This document shows positions 35,434 to 42,727 of a stretch of DNA of 64,000 nucleotides, in pieces (within the stretch, counting starts at the first letter, position 1; each line of letters opens with the position of its first letter). This DNA is from Metaphire vulgaris. Taxonomy: Eukaryota > Annelida > Clitellata > Crassiclitellata > Megascolecidae. Under the pieces are notes generated by a model, which made no database searches, had not been told where the DNA came from, and saw only the letters and a list, made by a program, of their open reading frames with translations. Made by a program: the position numbers and the translations under genes. The DNA is taken from the NCBI GenBank assembly GCA_018105865.1, contig CM030862.1, positions 2,604,601 to 2,668,600 on the forward strand, read 5' to 3'.

Positions 35434-35585
35434 GTCATCTGGGTCATCCTAATACAGGCTTTATCAATTTATTTGGGATATTTAGTTAATTTTATGATAT
35501 TAATGCGTTCTTTTTTGACGATTGCAGGTGTATCGACAAATGGTTCAAAATCAACAGATCTTGCCCGGAGCATCCCAGCGACTGA
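17426..35585 (+). CDS. ZNRF: ZNRF1/ZNRF2-type zinc finger-RING E3 ubiquitin ligase, complete in four exons
   Basis: Exons: 17426-17729, 24107-24202, 33608-33713, 35528-35585. They join in phase to 564 nt, 187 residues plus stop. The start MGAKAS has Gly2 and Ser6 for N-myristoylation, as in vertebrate ZNRF proteins, which sit on endosome, lysosome and plasma membranes. A basic Ser/Arg/Gly-rich linker (RSRTRTRSLG, SPDSDESTPED) matches the vertebrate RSRSLGG and SSPEDG region. Exon 2 gives the zinc finger CPVC...CHLVICLTKPR. Exon 3 gives CAIC...EL..G..IARLPCLCIYH, and exon 4 completes the RING with CIDKWF..NRSCPEHPSD at the C-terminus. Slightly shorter than the human proteins (about 230-240). 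It cannot be split between ZNRF1 and ZNRF2; probably pre-duplication. Confidence 0.92.
18250..18460 (+). mobile_element. RTE-like LINE 3' fragment
   Basis: Encodes KRRKGRPRKTWIENLKLDAG and, in another frame, ARDRQKWKELVQTY, the signature end of RTE-type LINEs. It ends in an AAG array near 18448-18460. Frameshifted and short. ZNRF intron 1. Confidence 0.65.
18461..18750 (+). mobile_element. CR1/L2-like LINE 3' fragment
   Basis: Encodes LRSLHWLPVRQGIDFKICFI, the typical LHWLP motif downstream of the RT core, then a decayed C-terminus across a frameshift near 18650. It directly abuts the RTE-like fragment. Confidence 0.65.
18751..19656. other. ZNRF intron 1
   Basis: Includes, at 19424-19505, the first copy of a ~90-base dispersed repeat (GTCAGGACATGA core) also found near 21678-21770. 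No gene seen. Confidence 0.4.
19657..19701. repeat. (AT)n microsatellite
   Basis: Alternating TA with one phase slip in the middle. Confidence 0.9.
19702..24106. other. ZNRF intron 1, right part
   Basis: Mostly AT-rich unique-looking sequence. It holds the second copy of the 19424 repeat (21678-21770) and a short inverted repeat TCAAATTGACCAAT / ATTGGTCAATTTGA near 22778 and 22838, which may be a small MITE. No exon with domain support was seen. Confidence 0.4.
24107..24202 (+). CDS. ZNRF: ZNRF exon 2: zinc finger
   Basis: Acceptor TTTCAG, donor GTAAGC, phases 1 and 1. The 32 residues IKCPVCNKIVQ, ECHLVICLTKPRVNYN match the conserved ZNRF zinc finger FKCPVC..F....DLHLVMCLTKPR. Confidence 0.92.
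24250..24555. mobile_element. hAT-type MITE with perfect 8-base target duplication
   Basis: Flanked by GTAGCTAC on both sides; ends CTGTGGTGTAAC and GGTGCACCACTG. An internal AAAAAAGCCTTGACAAG segment is repeated. It lies 47 bases after ZNRF exon 2. Confidence 0.75.
24569..24645. mobile_element. mariner-like MITE, copy 1
   Basis: A ~77-base element with inverted ends TATAGGGTGGCGCAAAG and TTTGCACCACCCTGTA. It shares its body with 58181-58270. TA boundaries fit Tc1/mariner. Confidence 0.75.
24646..24920. other. ZNRF intron 2
   Basis: Nothing recognised. Confidence 0.3.
24921..25899. mobile_element. piggyBac-like MITE, about 980 bases
   Basis: TTAA at both ends with imperfectly inverted termini (TTAACGCGTTGAACG at left, CAGTCAACGTGTTAA at right). 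The left subterminal region carries two GCTAGGGACGTCA units, each with a second GACGTCC. No transposase ORF. Confidence 0.6.
25900..27119. other. ZNRF intron 2
   Basis: No supportable element; short domain-free ORFs only. Confidence 0.35.
27122..27307. mobile_element. TA-flanked pogo-like MITE, second family
   Basis: Ends CAGTGGATCCCACTTAA and TTAAGCGGGTTTCACTG; TA on both sides (27120-27121, 27308-27309). Internal AATCGCATA motifs repeat. Confidence 0.7.
27310..29029. other. ZNRF intron 2
   Basis: AT-rich, no gene or complete repeat recognised. Confidence 0.35.
29030..29400 (-). mobile_element. LINE 3' fragment (third C-terminal type)
   Basis: Minus-strand frame 29093-29329 encodes YKYINNLLPKIF, RNMYNVRNCDKISIPFARTN and IKIRGPHIWNNLP, the C-terminal segment of CR1/Jockey-group reverse transcriptase proteins. 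Only the 3' end is kept. Confidence 0.7.
29405..30760 (-). mobile_element. Broken CR1/L2-like LINE with part of its reverse transcriptase
   Basis: Minus-strand frames at 30166-30741, 30051-30458 and 29447-29725 are pieces of one RT: FRPVANLPFLSKLLERIVNK, then FAALTW/VPQGSALG-type segments, then ADDGQVYSS (catalytic Asp pair region), then LKFGERSVTRE. Several frameshifts and an internal deletion separate them, so it is inactive. The 3' end has GCGCTATACAAAT-like sequence and a GAATA array. GC-rich, in contrast to the AT-rich intron, suggesting a younger insertion. Confidence 0.8.
30761..32459. other. ZNRF intron 2
   Basis: No element with clear ends recognised. Confidence 0.35.
32460..32786. 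mobile_element. hAT-type MITE (CAGTGGTTCTTAACC termini)
   Basis: Ends CAGTGGTTCTTAACC and GGTTAAGAACCACTG, flanked by GTCTACTG and ATCTACTG (7/8). Same group as the element at 9641. Confidence 0.8.
32787..33607. other. ZNRF intron 2, right end
   Basis: A 121-codon plus ORF (33046-33411) lies here. It has no recognised domain and its antisense frame is also open; left uncalled. The acceptor of exon 3 follows TTTTGCAG. Confidence 0.35.
33608..33713 (+). CDS. ZNRF: ZNRF exon 3: first part of the RING
   Basis: Phase 1 in, phase 2 out before GTTTGT. Encodes GECAICFEELLQGETIARLP then CLCIYHK, nearly identical to vertebrate ZNRF (GECAICLEELQQGDTIARLP, CLCIYHK). It supplies the first Cys pairs and the His of the RING. 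Confidence 0.92.
33714..35174. other. ZNRF intron 3, left part
   Basis: Possible decayed hAT-like element at 34830-35145, with TTTCTCTAACTTTTTGGGAC at left and a TTTGGAAACACTGG end. ATGCATGC-type short palindromes occur near 34510-34560. Confidence 0.35.
35175..35432 (+). mobile_element. RTE-like LINE 3' fragment with (GAT)n tail
   Basis: Encodes MRLPKNALYTCKEGKKKRQV and a KAWKCFLTSYC end, homologous to the fragment at 37370. It runs straight into a GAT array at 35393-35430, as RTE elements often do. Confidence 0.7.
35528..35585 (+). CDS. ZNRF: ZNRF exon 4: end of the RING and C-terminus
   Basis: Acceptor ATTGCAG; completes a Thr codon, then CIDKWFKINRSCPEHPSD and TGA. This is the invariant ZNRF C-terminus and gives the last Cys residues of the RING. 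Confidence 0.93.
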
Positions 35586-35694
35586 AGCGCAATGCTGCCG
35601 CAGCTGGAATGGCACTGATTCTGATATGCATAACTAGACTAAACTTTGTTGTTTAACGGGACGCAGTGACGTGAATACGTTTTATAGGCTATGT

Positions 35695-35985
35695 CAGTGG
35701 CGGTTCCACATGGGAGGACAAGTGAGGATGCGTCCCTCACCGGACTTACTTTTTTTCCTTGTGAAACCTATTTTTGGGTAAAAGTCTAGTAAAACTAACT
35801 GCAAATGACCTTTTTTACCTTGTCAACCAATTTTTCGGTAAAAGTATAGTCAAATTGGGGATAAAATTCCCTTTTTTCAGCCTTTTTCAGAAAAGTTTAT
35901 TGATTTTTCCTTCTATTTTCATCCCCCACCAACTTTCTATGAATTCATTTAATCTCCCCACCAAAAAATCTTGGAACCGCCACTG
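35695..35985. mobile_element. hAT-type MITE with perfect 8-base target duplication
   Basis: CAGTGGCGGTTCC ... GGAACCGCCACTG flanked by GGCTATGT twice. It sits 110 bases after the ZNRF stop, probably inside the 3' UTR. Confidence 0.9.
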
Positions 35986-37369
35986 GGCTATGTGCATGGT
36001 ATATATCAGAGCGTATCCTGAGATGTATTTCAGTGAAAAAAAAAAGTTGTCTTTGTTCCTGTCTCTTACTGCCTTTCTTCTGATTGAACAATGAAACATT
36101 TAGTTTCTTTTGCAAGGAATGGCATTGCCATTGACTGTGTGCGAAGTTTAACAAGGGTAGGAACACTAGATATGATGATGTTTATGTATAGACTTTGTAT
36201 GCAAATGGTCAATATTTATCTATAACACCCTTTTGAAATACCAGAACAATAAGCATAGCATTCAGTGGTTGATGATTGAACCATAGCCCACTATAGTGCA
36301 AAGAGTTTTGTACAGCCATGCTATGAAGAATCAGCCTGACCAAAATATGACAATGCGGTATCTGTTGTTTATTTGTTGTTGTGAAGATGTTGCTGGATTT
36401 CATGAGTAATCATTTTGATTAAATTTGAGGAAGAACATTATTTTGTACTATGAAGTCACTTGCCGTCCACACGGTTTGATTTGTTTAGCTGTGCATTTGC
36501 TATTGTGATAAAGAAAACTGTAAGAATATAGTGACAGAGTATTAGGTTTGAGACATTTGTTCTTTATGTATTTCTGTTAAATAATGGTTCTAGAAAATTC
36601 CTTGTGAAATTGTGGTATTCTTGCGATTATGGTGAAATATCATAAGTTAGATAAGAAATGTGTATTATAGTTTGACTCAAGATAAGTTTGTTGCTTTAAT
36701 TTGATTGCAGAGCCAAAGTTAGGTGGGGGCAGGGCGGCAAGCTGCCCCGGGCGCTGTATTGAGGGGGGTGCCAGAAACCATAGTTTTAACAAGTTAAATG
36801 CCCATCAAATCATTCAAATGTATTGCCAGTATGACAAGCAAAAAAAGGTTATCACCCGCTTTCTGCACTATTTTACCCATCCAACATAAAAAAATGTCAC
36901 CAACTTTTCAGTTTCTAACACTAATGTGGCGTAAAATTCTTACTTTGCCTCAGGCATCGAATGCACTAACTATATGGCGGCTGTTTGATTGCAATTTTCA
37001 GCAAATTGCTAAAACTTATAATTTCTTTAACACGGCAAAGGCCCTGAACAATAAAGTGTTATTGCTGATGCTAGCGAGAAACTGCAGTCACCTCCATCCT
37101 GATTTGCTGATGGTTTGTGATCTGTAGCATGTTCTGCAATTATTAAATAAGACTGATTTTGTCATTTCGTCTGGACTTTGAGAAAGTCATTATCTGCAGT
37201 AGCAGTTTTTGTTGTTTGCAATGATGTTTTTGAAACTAAACAGTGTCTTCAGAGCTCTATATCATTATTAAATACTTTTATTTCTGTGTTTCGGAGTGGT
37301 TACTTCAGTTAATTGTTTGAGATCACCTGAGCAAGAGTTATAGAGAAATCACACTTCTACCAGATATTC
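35986..37369. other. Downstream of ZNRF
   Basis: Probable 3' UTR and intergenic sequence; AATAAA at 37050-37055. A GC-rich patch at 36719-36775 looks like a MITE piece without clear ends. Confidence 0.35.
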
Positions 37370-37860
37370 ATCATCATAGTTGCTTTCTGCCAACTCATTA
37401 GCGGCAATAGCTAGACACAAAACTTTTCCATTTATCTTTTTCCGTTGTTAATCTCATTCCATCTATTATTGTCATTTGATATCTTTCGAAGTCTTCTTTG
37501 ATGTCATCTATCCACTTTTTCGTGGGTCTTCCTCTTCCTCTTTTGCCTTCTTTGTATGTGTAGAATGCTTTATATGGGAGTCTGTTGCTTTTCATTCTAT
37601 TTACGTCATTACGTGTCCATACCATCTAAGTCTTTTTTGTTCTGATTTTATCTATTATTGTCTCTTTCATCCCCAGTCTTTTCCTGATGTCTTCATTTCT
37701 TATTCTTTGTAATCTACTTACTCCCAATATCTTTCTCAAACAACAGATATTACTGGTTATTATATCAAAAGCCTTGTGAAAGTTTAGCAGACGTAGATAT
37801 CCTGTAAGAATGGCACTATGGAAATTGCAAAATTTGAAATGTTGGTATCTGCTCACTGAA
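37370..37860 (-). mobile_element. RTE-like LINE 3' ORF fragment, one in-frame stop
   Basis: Two consecutive minus-strand frames (37626-37856 and 37398-37625) are the same frame divided by a single stop. They encode LRKILGVSRLQRIRNEDIRK, then LPYKAFYTYKEGKRGRGRPT, then KWKSFVSSYC. An ATC-rich tail lies near 37368-37378. Better kept than the other LINE relics. Confidence 0.75.
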
Positions 37861-38754
37861 ATGATTGACCAATAGAATTATGTGACTTTTGTCTATTGCC
37901 ATGGTGCTAGTAAAATGCATTCTGGTTGTAATTGGCGGTCTAGTCTACAAGTATATGAAATGGAATGCTGATGGTTAGTGGTAAGGGGCTGTCCATTAAT
38001 TATGTCAACAATTTTTGACCCCCCCTCCTTGTCAACAACAATTTGGGATGCCAGAATCCTTAGACAGTTGTCAGGATGGAAGATACTGACATACTGTACT
38101 CTATTAATCTTTCGTTGGGCACCCTCAACCATTTCACATTTAGGTATATATTATGTACTAGGTGTTTACCCGTCAAAAATGACGGGGGAGATTGGCTGGT
38201 TTATCACCCGATTTTGCGCAAATGCAATAGCATTTTGCGCAATTAATTTCCTGAGTAACTGGCCGCCTTTTCCTTCAAATTTTTTTCAAATGGTCTTTTA
38301 TTTTATGGTCTTCAACCGAGTTAACGCCCATTCGCGTGAATTTTCTGAAACTTGATAGTCAATGTTAGTGTAATGATTTGGCAGTGTCGAACGACATGCA
38401 GTGCTTGATTCTCTTGTTTGCTGTGCTGCTTTTTCACTCCAACCAATAGCCTGCTCCTCATTCTCACTTGATTGTCGCAAACCTCGTGAACGCTGGACTT
38501 TTTTTGTTTTGCACGGACGGTTATAAAGAGGAATAAAAAAAACAAACCTCATCTTTTTTTTTAGCTCCTACATAGCCTGAGATATAGCAATTTTAAAAAA
38601 TTACAGCAATCATTTCTGAAGAACGCTTTTTCAAAAATTAAATCCCCAGTACGGTGACCGTCTGAAAATAATCCCCACTTGAGGGGTTAAATTTAAAAAT
38701 AGATAATGAGGTTAGGAAGGAGAAAATATATATAATAACGGGGGCAATTGGGAG
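37861..38754. other. Intergenic repeats
   Basis: Contains one end (37986-38030) of the GTCCATTAATTATGTCA family seen again at 59.4-60.3 kb. Another sequence begins GGTGTTTACCCGTCAAAAATG near 38160, class unknown. Confidence 0.35.
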
Positions 38755-39555
38755 AGGAAGGGGAGGTTTGGGAGGAGAAAAGTTTGGTTTATTTTGTTCC
38801 TCTAGGATTTGGCAAGTGGGGGCCCTTTGGGGGCAACTTTAATCATGGGGACCAACCATTTGTTGTTTAATGTATGTAAATATTAAGTATAGGGTCCCAA
38901 CAAATATTTTAGGGGGAGGGCCCCTATTTTGGAGCCGTGGTTGTGGGTTTTCCCCAGCGTTGTTAGGTTTGAGAACGGGCTTTGTGTCCGTAGGTTTGAA
39001 ACAATGGTTTGGGGCCTCATCTTTTTAGCTCCTATGGGTTGGGGCCATAGCGATTTTTAAAACGGATGGTGAGAGGGAATGGGGGGTTGTCTGAGAGAGA
39101 TGGTGAGAAAAATGGGAACGGGGTTTGTGGCCTGTGGGGTAGGCGGGGCGGGTATGGGTTCATTGGGTTTAGGGCCCAGGGTTAAGAGGTTTAAGAAATT
39201 GGGAGATGGGAGGGGGTTGGGAGGGGAAAATAACGGGGTTTGGGGCCTGTGGGGTAGGGTGGGCATTGGGTTGGGGCCTGGGCGGGGAAGTTGGGCCCGT
39301 TTGGGAGAGGGAAGAGGGGTTGGGAGAGGAATGGGAATGGGAACGGGGTTTGGGGCCTGTGGGGTAGGGCAGGGTTGGTATGGGTTTGAGGCCTGCAGGG
39401 TTTGGATGTGTTGGGGCCAGGGCGATTGGGAGATGGGGGAGAGGGAAGGGGATGGGGAAAGGGAAGGGAAAAGGAATTTGGGGCCGGGGCGGAATTGGTT
39501 GGGGCCTAAGCGATTGGAAGAGGGATGGGGTGAGGAATGGGGACGGGGGTTTTAG
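38755..39555 (+). repeat. G-rich degenerate minisatellite with strong strand skew
   Basis: The plus strand is dominated by G with little C. A unit containing AACGGGGTTTGGGGCCTGTG starts near 39119, 39233 and 39342, about 110 bases apart. Many runs of three or more G could form quadruplexes. A diverged MITE copy (38800-38945) forms the left edge. Open frames on both strands (up to 158 codons) come from composition. Confidence 0.6.
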
Positions 39556-39701
39556 CTGCAATTAAGACGCTTCGTTAAACGCTCCGTTGATAATAATACA
39601 GTTTTGATTAAACAATATTTGGTTGTCAATGACAGCGTCTTGCAATATCTGCCGTGTTGCGGACGGACGGACCGCCGGACATCGAGAATTATATAATAAG
39701 A
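39556..39701. other. Unclassified element end
   Basis: A GGACGGACGGACC run before the AT array resembles a transposon terminus, but no partner end was identified. Confidence 0.25.
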
Positions 39702-39706
39702 TATAT

Positions 39707-39759
<53 letters not shown>
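39702..39759. repeat. (AT)n microsatellite
   Basis: Long TA alternation with one phase change. Confidence 0.95.
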
Positions 39760-39762
<3 letters not shown>

Positions 39763-39764
39763 TG

Positions 39765-40020
39765 TTTTCTGTCTCTCGACAGGTCCAGGTATCCAGTTTC
39801 TCTAATCCGATCGATTGCTTGCTTCTTCTTTGAGTTCCTGATATCCTTTATTCATCATCCACTCCAACATCATCTTTCTCGGTCTACCTCTCACTCTCTT
39901 TCCCTCCATTTTTCCTTCGATTATTGTTCTTAGTAAAGAGTCATGCCGGAGGACATGTCCCATCCAATTCTCTCTGCCTTTTCCGGATTGTATCTATCAG
40001 GGGTCTCTTCTTCTATCTCC
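39765..40020 (-). mobile_element. LINE C-terminal fragment
   Basis: The minus strand encodes WMGHVLRHDSLL, then EGKMEGKRVRGRPRKMMLEW, a C-terminus typical of LINE endonuclease-reverse transcriptase proteins. It lies between two AT arrays. Confidence 0.6.
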
Positions 40021-40053
40021 TTCATGACTTCCTCGTTTGTCTTATGTATATAT

Positions 40054-40054
<1 letters not shown>

Positions 40055-40094
<40 letters not shown>
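40055..40094. repeat. (AT)n microsatellite
   Basis: TA array followed by a TTTA run. Confidence 0.95.
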
Positions 40095-40100
<6 letters not shown>

Positions 40101-40194
40101 TTATTTATTTATTTAAAAAAATTTTTATGCCCTCGGTACTTCATTCCCGAGGAACTTATGATAAAAAATTGTCCGGAGACATGAAATTAGTGTG

Positions 40195-40481
40195 TTAGCT
40201 CTCGTTCGGTTGCAGATTTGGAAATGTTCCTCGGAATGCGATGGCGTTGAAACGCTGAATCGTGACGGATATTCTTTGGAACAGAAAGCATCCTTCTCTA
40301 TTGTCCCCGGATTGTTGGGGCCAGAGTCGACCCAGATCGTTGATAAAGGAGAGGGCGTCGTTGTTGATGGGACCAAATGTTTCAAATGCCAGCGGCAAGA
40401 AGATATGGGTGGAAGAGAGGGCCTGATATTTTGATGTCTTTCTAGCCGCAGCTGCTTCTGCGGCGGCTCCTAGAGCGCTGT

Positions 40482-40482
<1 letters not shown>
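40195..40482 (-). mobile_element. LINE-associated C-terminal frame (FLPLAFETFGPIN)
   Basis: A minus-strand open frame encodes HIFLPLAFETFGPINNDALS, FINDLG and FQRISVTIQRFNAIAFRGTF. I recall this ending from multicopy RT-containing proteins in invertebrates. Its last motif also occurs in plus orientation at 40536-40570. Confidence 0.55.

Positions 40483-40515
<33 letters not shown>
40483..40515. repeat. (AT)n microsatellite
   Basis: TA array between inverted LINE fragments. Confidence 0.9.
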
Positions 40516-40521
<6 letters not shown>

Positions 40522-40679
40522 TTTTATATATTTCCATGACGTTACAACGCTTTAATGCGATCGCCTTCAAGGGACTTTCTCTGCTTCTGATCCGGTCAGG
40601 ACGAGAGCTGAAGAGTAATATTTTTCTGTATCCGGACACTTTTTTTGTAATAAGTCCTCCGAACTACAGTACATCGGGC

Positions 40680-40737
<58 letters not shown>
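40680..40737. repeat. (AT)n microsatellite
   Basis: The longest uninterrupted TA array in the window. Confidence 0.95.
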
Positions 40738-40741
<4 letters not shown>

Positions 40742-40895
40742 CAAAGTAAAGTAACAGTAAAGTCTTTGCACTTTAACCAACATGAAACGAGATAAACTGA
40801 AATTGCATAAGCCGGTTTTCTTATATTAAAGTGTCAAACAGTGATATTCAACTTATGAAAATAATTCTTAATTCAATTTCTATTTCAGTTATGAA

Positions 40896-41069
40896 CAGTG
40901 GCGGCTCCACCGGGGGGCCATGGGGCCCGTTCCCCCTATTGAGTGCCTGCCCCCCAGTTGGGACCCTATACTTAATGCTACATACATTAAACAACAAATG
41001 GTTGGCCCCCATGATTAGAAGTTGCCACCCCAACGGCCCCCCACTTGCCAAATCCTAGAGCCGCCACTG
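40896..41069. mobile_element. hAT-type MITE, inverted copy, perfect target duplication
   Basis: CAGTGGCGGCTCC ... GAGCCGCCACTG flanked by GTTATGAA on both sides. Same family as 15085-15252 in the opposite orientation. Confidence 0.9.
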
Positions 41070-41284
41070 GTTATGAAAGGGCAATATCTAATTCAATTTC
41101 AGTTATTTTTGTCGCTTTATTTTCAGTTCAATTTCTAATTAAAGTTCAACAATAAATCCAATTTCAGTTTCAAATTCAGTTCAGTAACATGTCGCTAATT
41201 TCAGTTCGTACTCGTCGATGATGTTTTAGTTTGCATCTCGCAAACAGTGCAGAGTCCTTGATATGCCCTATCGTTGTCCTATTG

Positions 41285-42244
41285 CAGGGGTGGGCAGAAT
41301 ACGGCCCGCGGGTCGGATGCGGCCCTCGACAGAGTTTTATCCGGCCCGCCGATCATATTCTAAATTTCCAATAAAAATTTAACAAAATGGCTGATTTCCT
41401 CACAATTGTAACATCCGGTCCGACGGCGAATTCCGAAGAAGCGAAGCGGTCTTCCGCTGGAGGACAAGAGTTCGCCGCCGTAATCGGCAAATCCGACGTT
41501 GATGAATGTTCCAGCGAAGTCTGGAACGACAGTCAATCGCCCAGTCCTGTTGATTTGTCATCACGCGGCGGCCATTTCAATGGCGGCCATTGGCGGAGCC
41601 TCGACAGCGACGGCGACCGACTTGAAGCTTCCAGAACGACGTGGAAAAAGTGGAGGACGGCGAGTAGCTCTTTGGAAAAGTAACCGACGAGTGGAACGCA
41701 CTCCTCGCGATTGGCGTAAAATCCAGTCGCAAAACATCGGAAAATACCGAGAACGATGACGAATCGGTGGCACGTACAAACACGCAGGGCCGCCGAGAGA
41801 AATTCCGGGCCCCGGAACAAAAAAAATTTGCGGGCCCTTAAGAAAAATTTATCAAGTCTCCGAAAAACCTGACAAGCAAAAAAACCTTATCAACTCTCCA
41901 AAAACAACTTGACAAGCAAAAAAAATCATATCGTCACCGAATCTGGGCCCCTGAAAACTCCATGGGCCCCGGTACAATGTACAGTGTAGCCTACCGGCTG
42001 CACCTCCTCTCCTCAGGCCTGCAAAGTTTGCAAACACGTGCCGGCAGGCAGCCGTATAGGCCTAGGCGCCGTATAGGCACGTAGCCTATAGTCACAAGAC
42101 CGTTAGGCCTACGAGAAAGCCTCATAATTTCTATAATAAATATATTGCTTTATAATTTATAAACTGTATACAGTGCGGCCCGCCATGCAGTTATTGTTCG
42201 AAGCATATATGCGGCCCTCAAGCCAAAAAAATTGCCAACCTCTG
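41285..42244. mobile_element. Long hAT-like element (960 bases) with nested MITE
   Basis: Starts CAGGGGTGGGCAGAA and ends TTGCCAACCTCTG, flanked by TCCTATTG and TCCTACTG (7/8). TGCGGCCCTC occurs subterminally at both sides. A GC-rich interior holds several overlapping frames, one of 98 codons from 41387, without recognised transposase. From 41784 a sequence like the 57536 family (CCGAGAGAAATTCCGGGCCC) is inserted or fused. Confidence 0.65.
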
Positions 42245-42320
42245 TCCTACTGGCTTAACGCTGCTACTACGTGTACAATTGTACATTGAACAGCTTTAAA
42301 ATGAAGTTTTTTTAAAATAA

Positions 42321-42326
42321 TTTATT
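42321..42326 (-). terminator. Poly(A) signal of the CAP-mucin gene
   Basis: AATAAA on the minus strand 164 bases after the TGA stop at 42490. Confidence 0.5.
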
Positions 42327-42489
42327 TCTATTTGTTCAGTTTTGCTTAGAGTTGCATTAGCCTACTTGCATATCGTATCCTGTTGGAATTTACATTATAA
42401 TATGATGAAACGATACGTGGCGAAGATAGGCCTAATGTTAAAATGTTAAATCTGTAAACACAGTCCATGTTTCTGCAGAGTTCATTCAT

Positions 42490-42727
42490 TCATTCTGTTG
42501 ACTTCCATCCAGAGAATAAGCTTTCGTTGGGAGTCAGGTGAGGATGAAAGTGAACCGAGTTGTAGGGTGCAATGTTCACCTGGTATTTGAACGCTGGATT
42601 CTGTGTAGGAAGAGGAGGAGAAGAAGAAGCGGAAGCTGTTGATTTCGCAGGATAAAATGCCAGCGGACGGCTGACACGGCTGTTAGTTTCCAATCGCCAG
42701 GACTGTTGAGCCTGTTTCTTGATTTTA
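42490..42727 (-). CDS. CAP-mucin exon 9: cytoplasmic tail
   Basis: Acceptor TTTGCTAG, completes an Asn codon, then KIKKQAQQSWRLE, a Ser/Pro-rich stretch, and ends GWKSTE, TGA. The basic start after the helix fits an inside-positive anchor. There are several Tyr (FYPAK, KYQVN, PYNS) but no sure signalling motif. Placed by phase and by the donor GTAAGT that overlaps an in-frame stop in exon 8. Confidence 0.7.

Noticed and set aside
39079..39561. Gly-rich and Pro-rich ORFs of 130-158 codons on both strands
   Set aside because: Produced by the G-rich minisatellite composition.
40195..40518. Host gene with the FLPLAFETFGPIN frame
   Set aside because: This ending is known to me from multicopy retroelement proteins; it lies between AT arrays beside other LINE ends.
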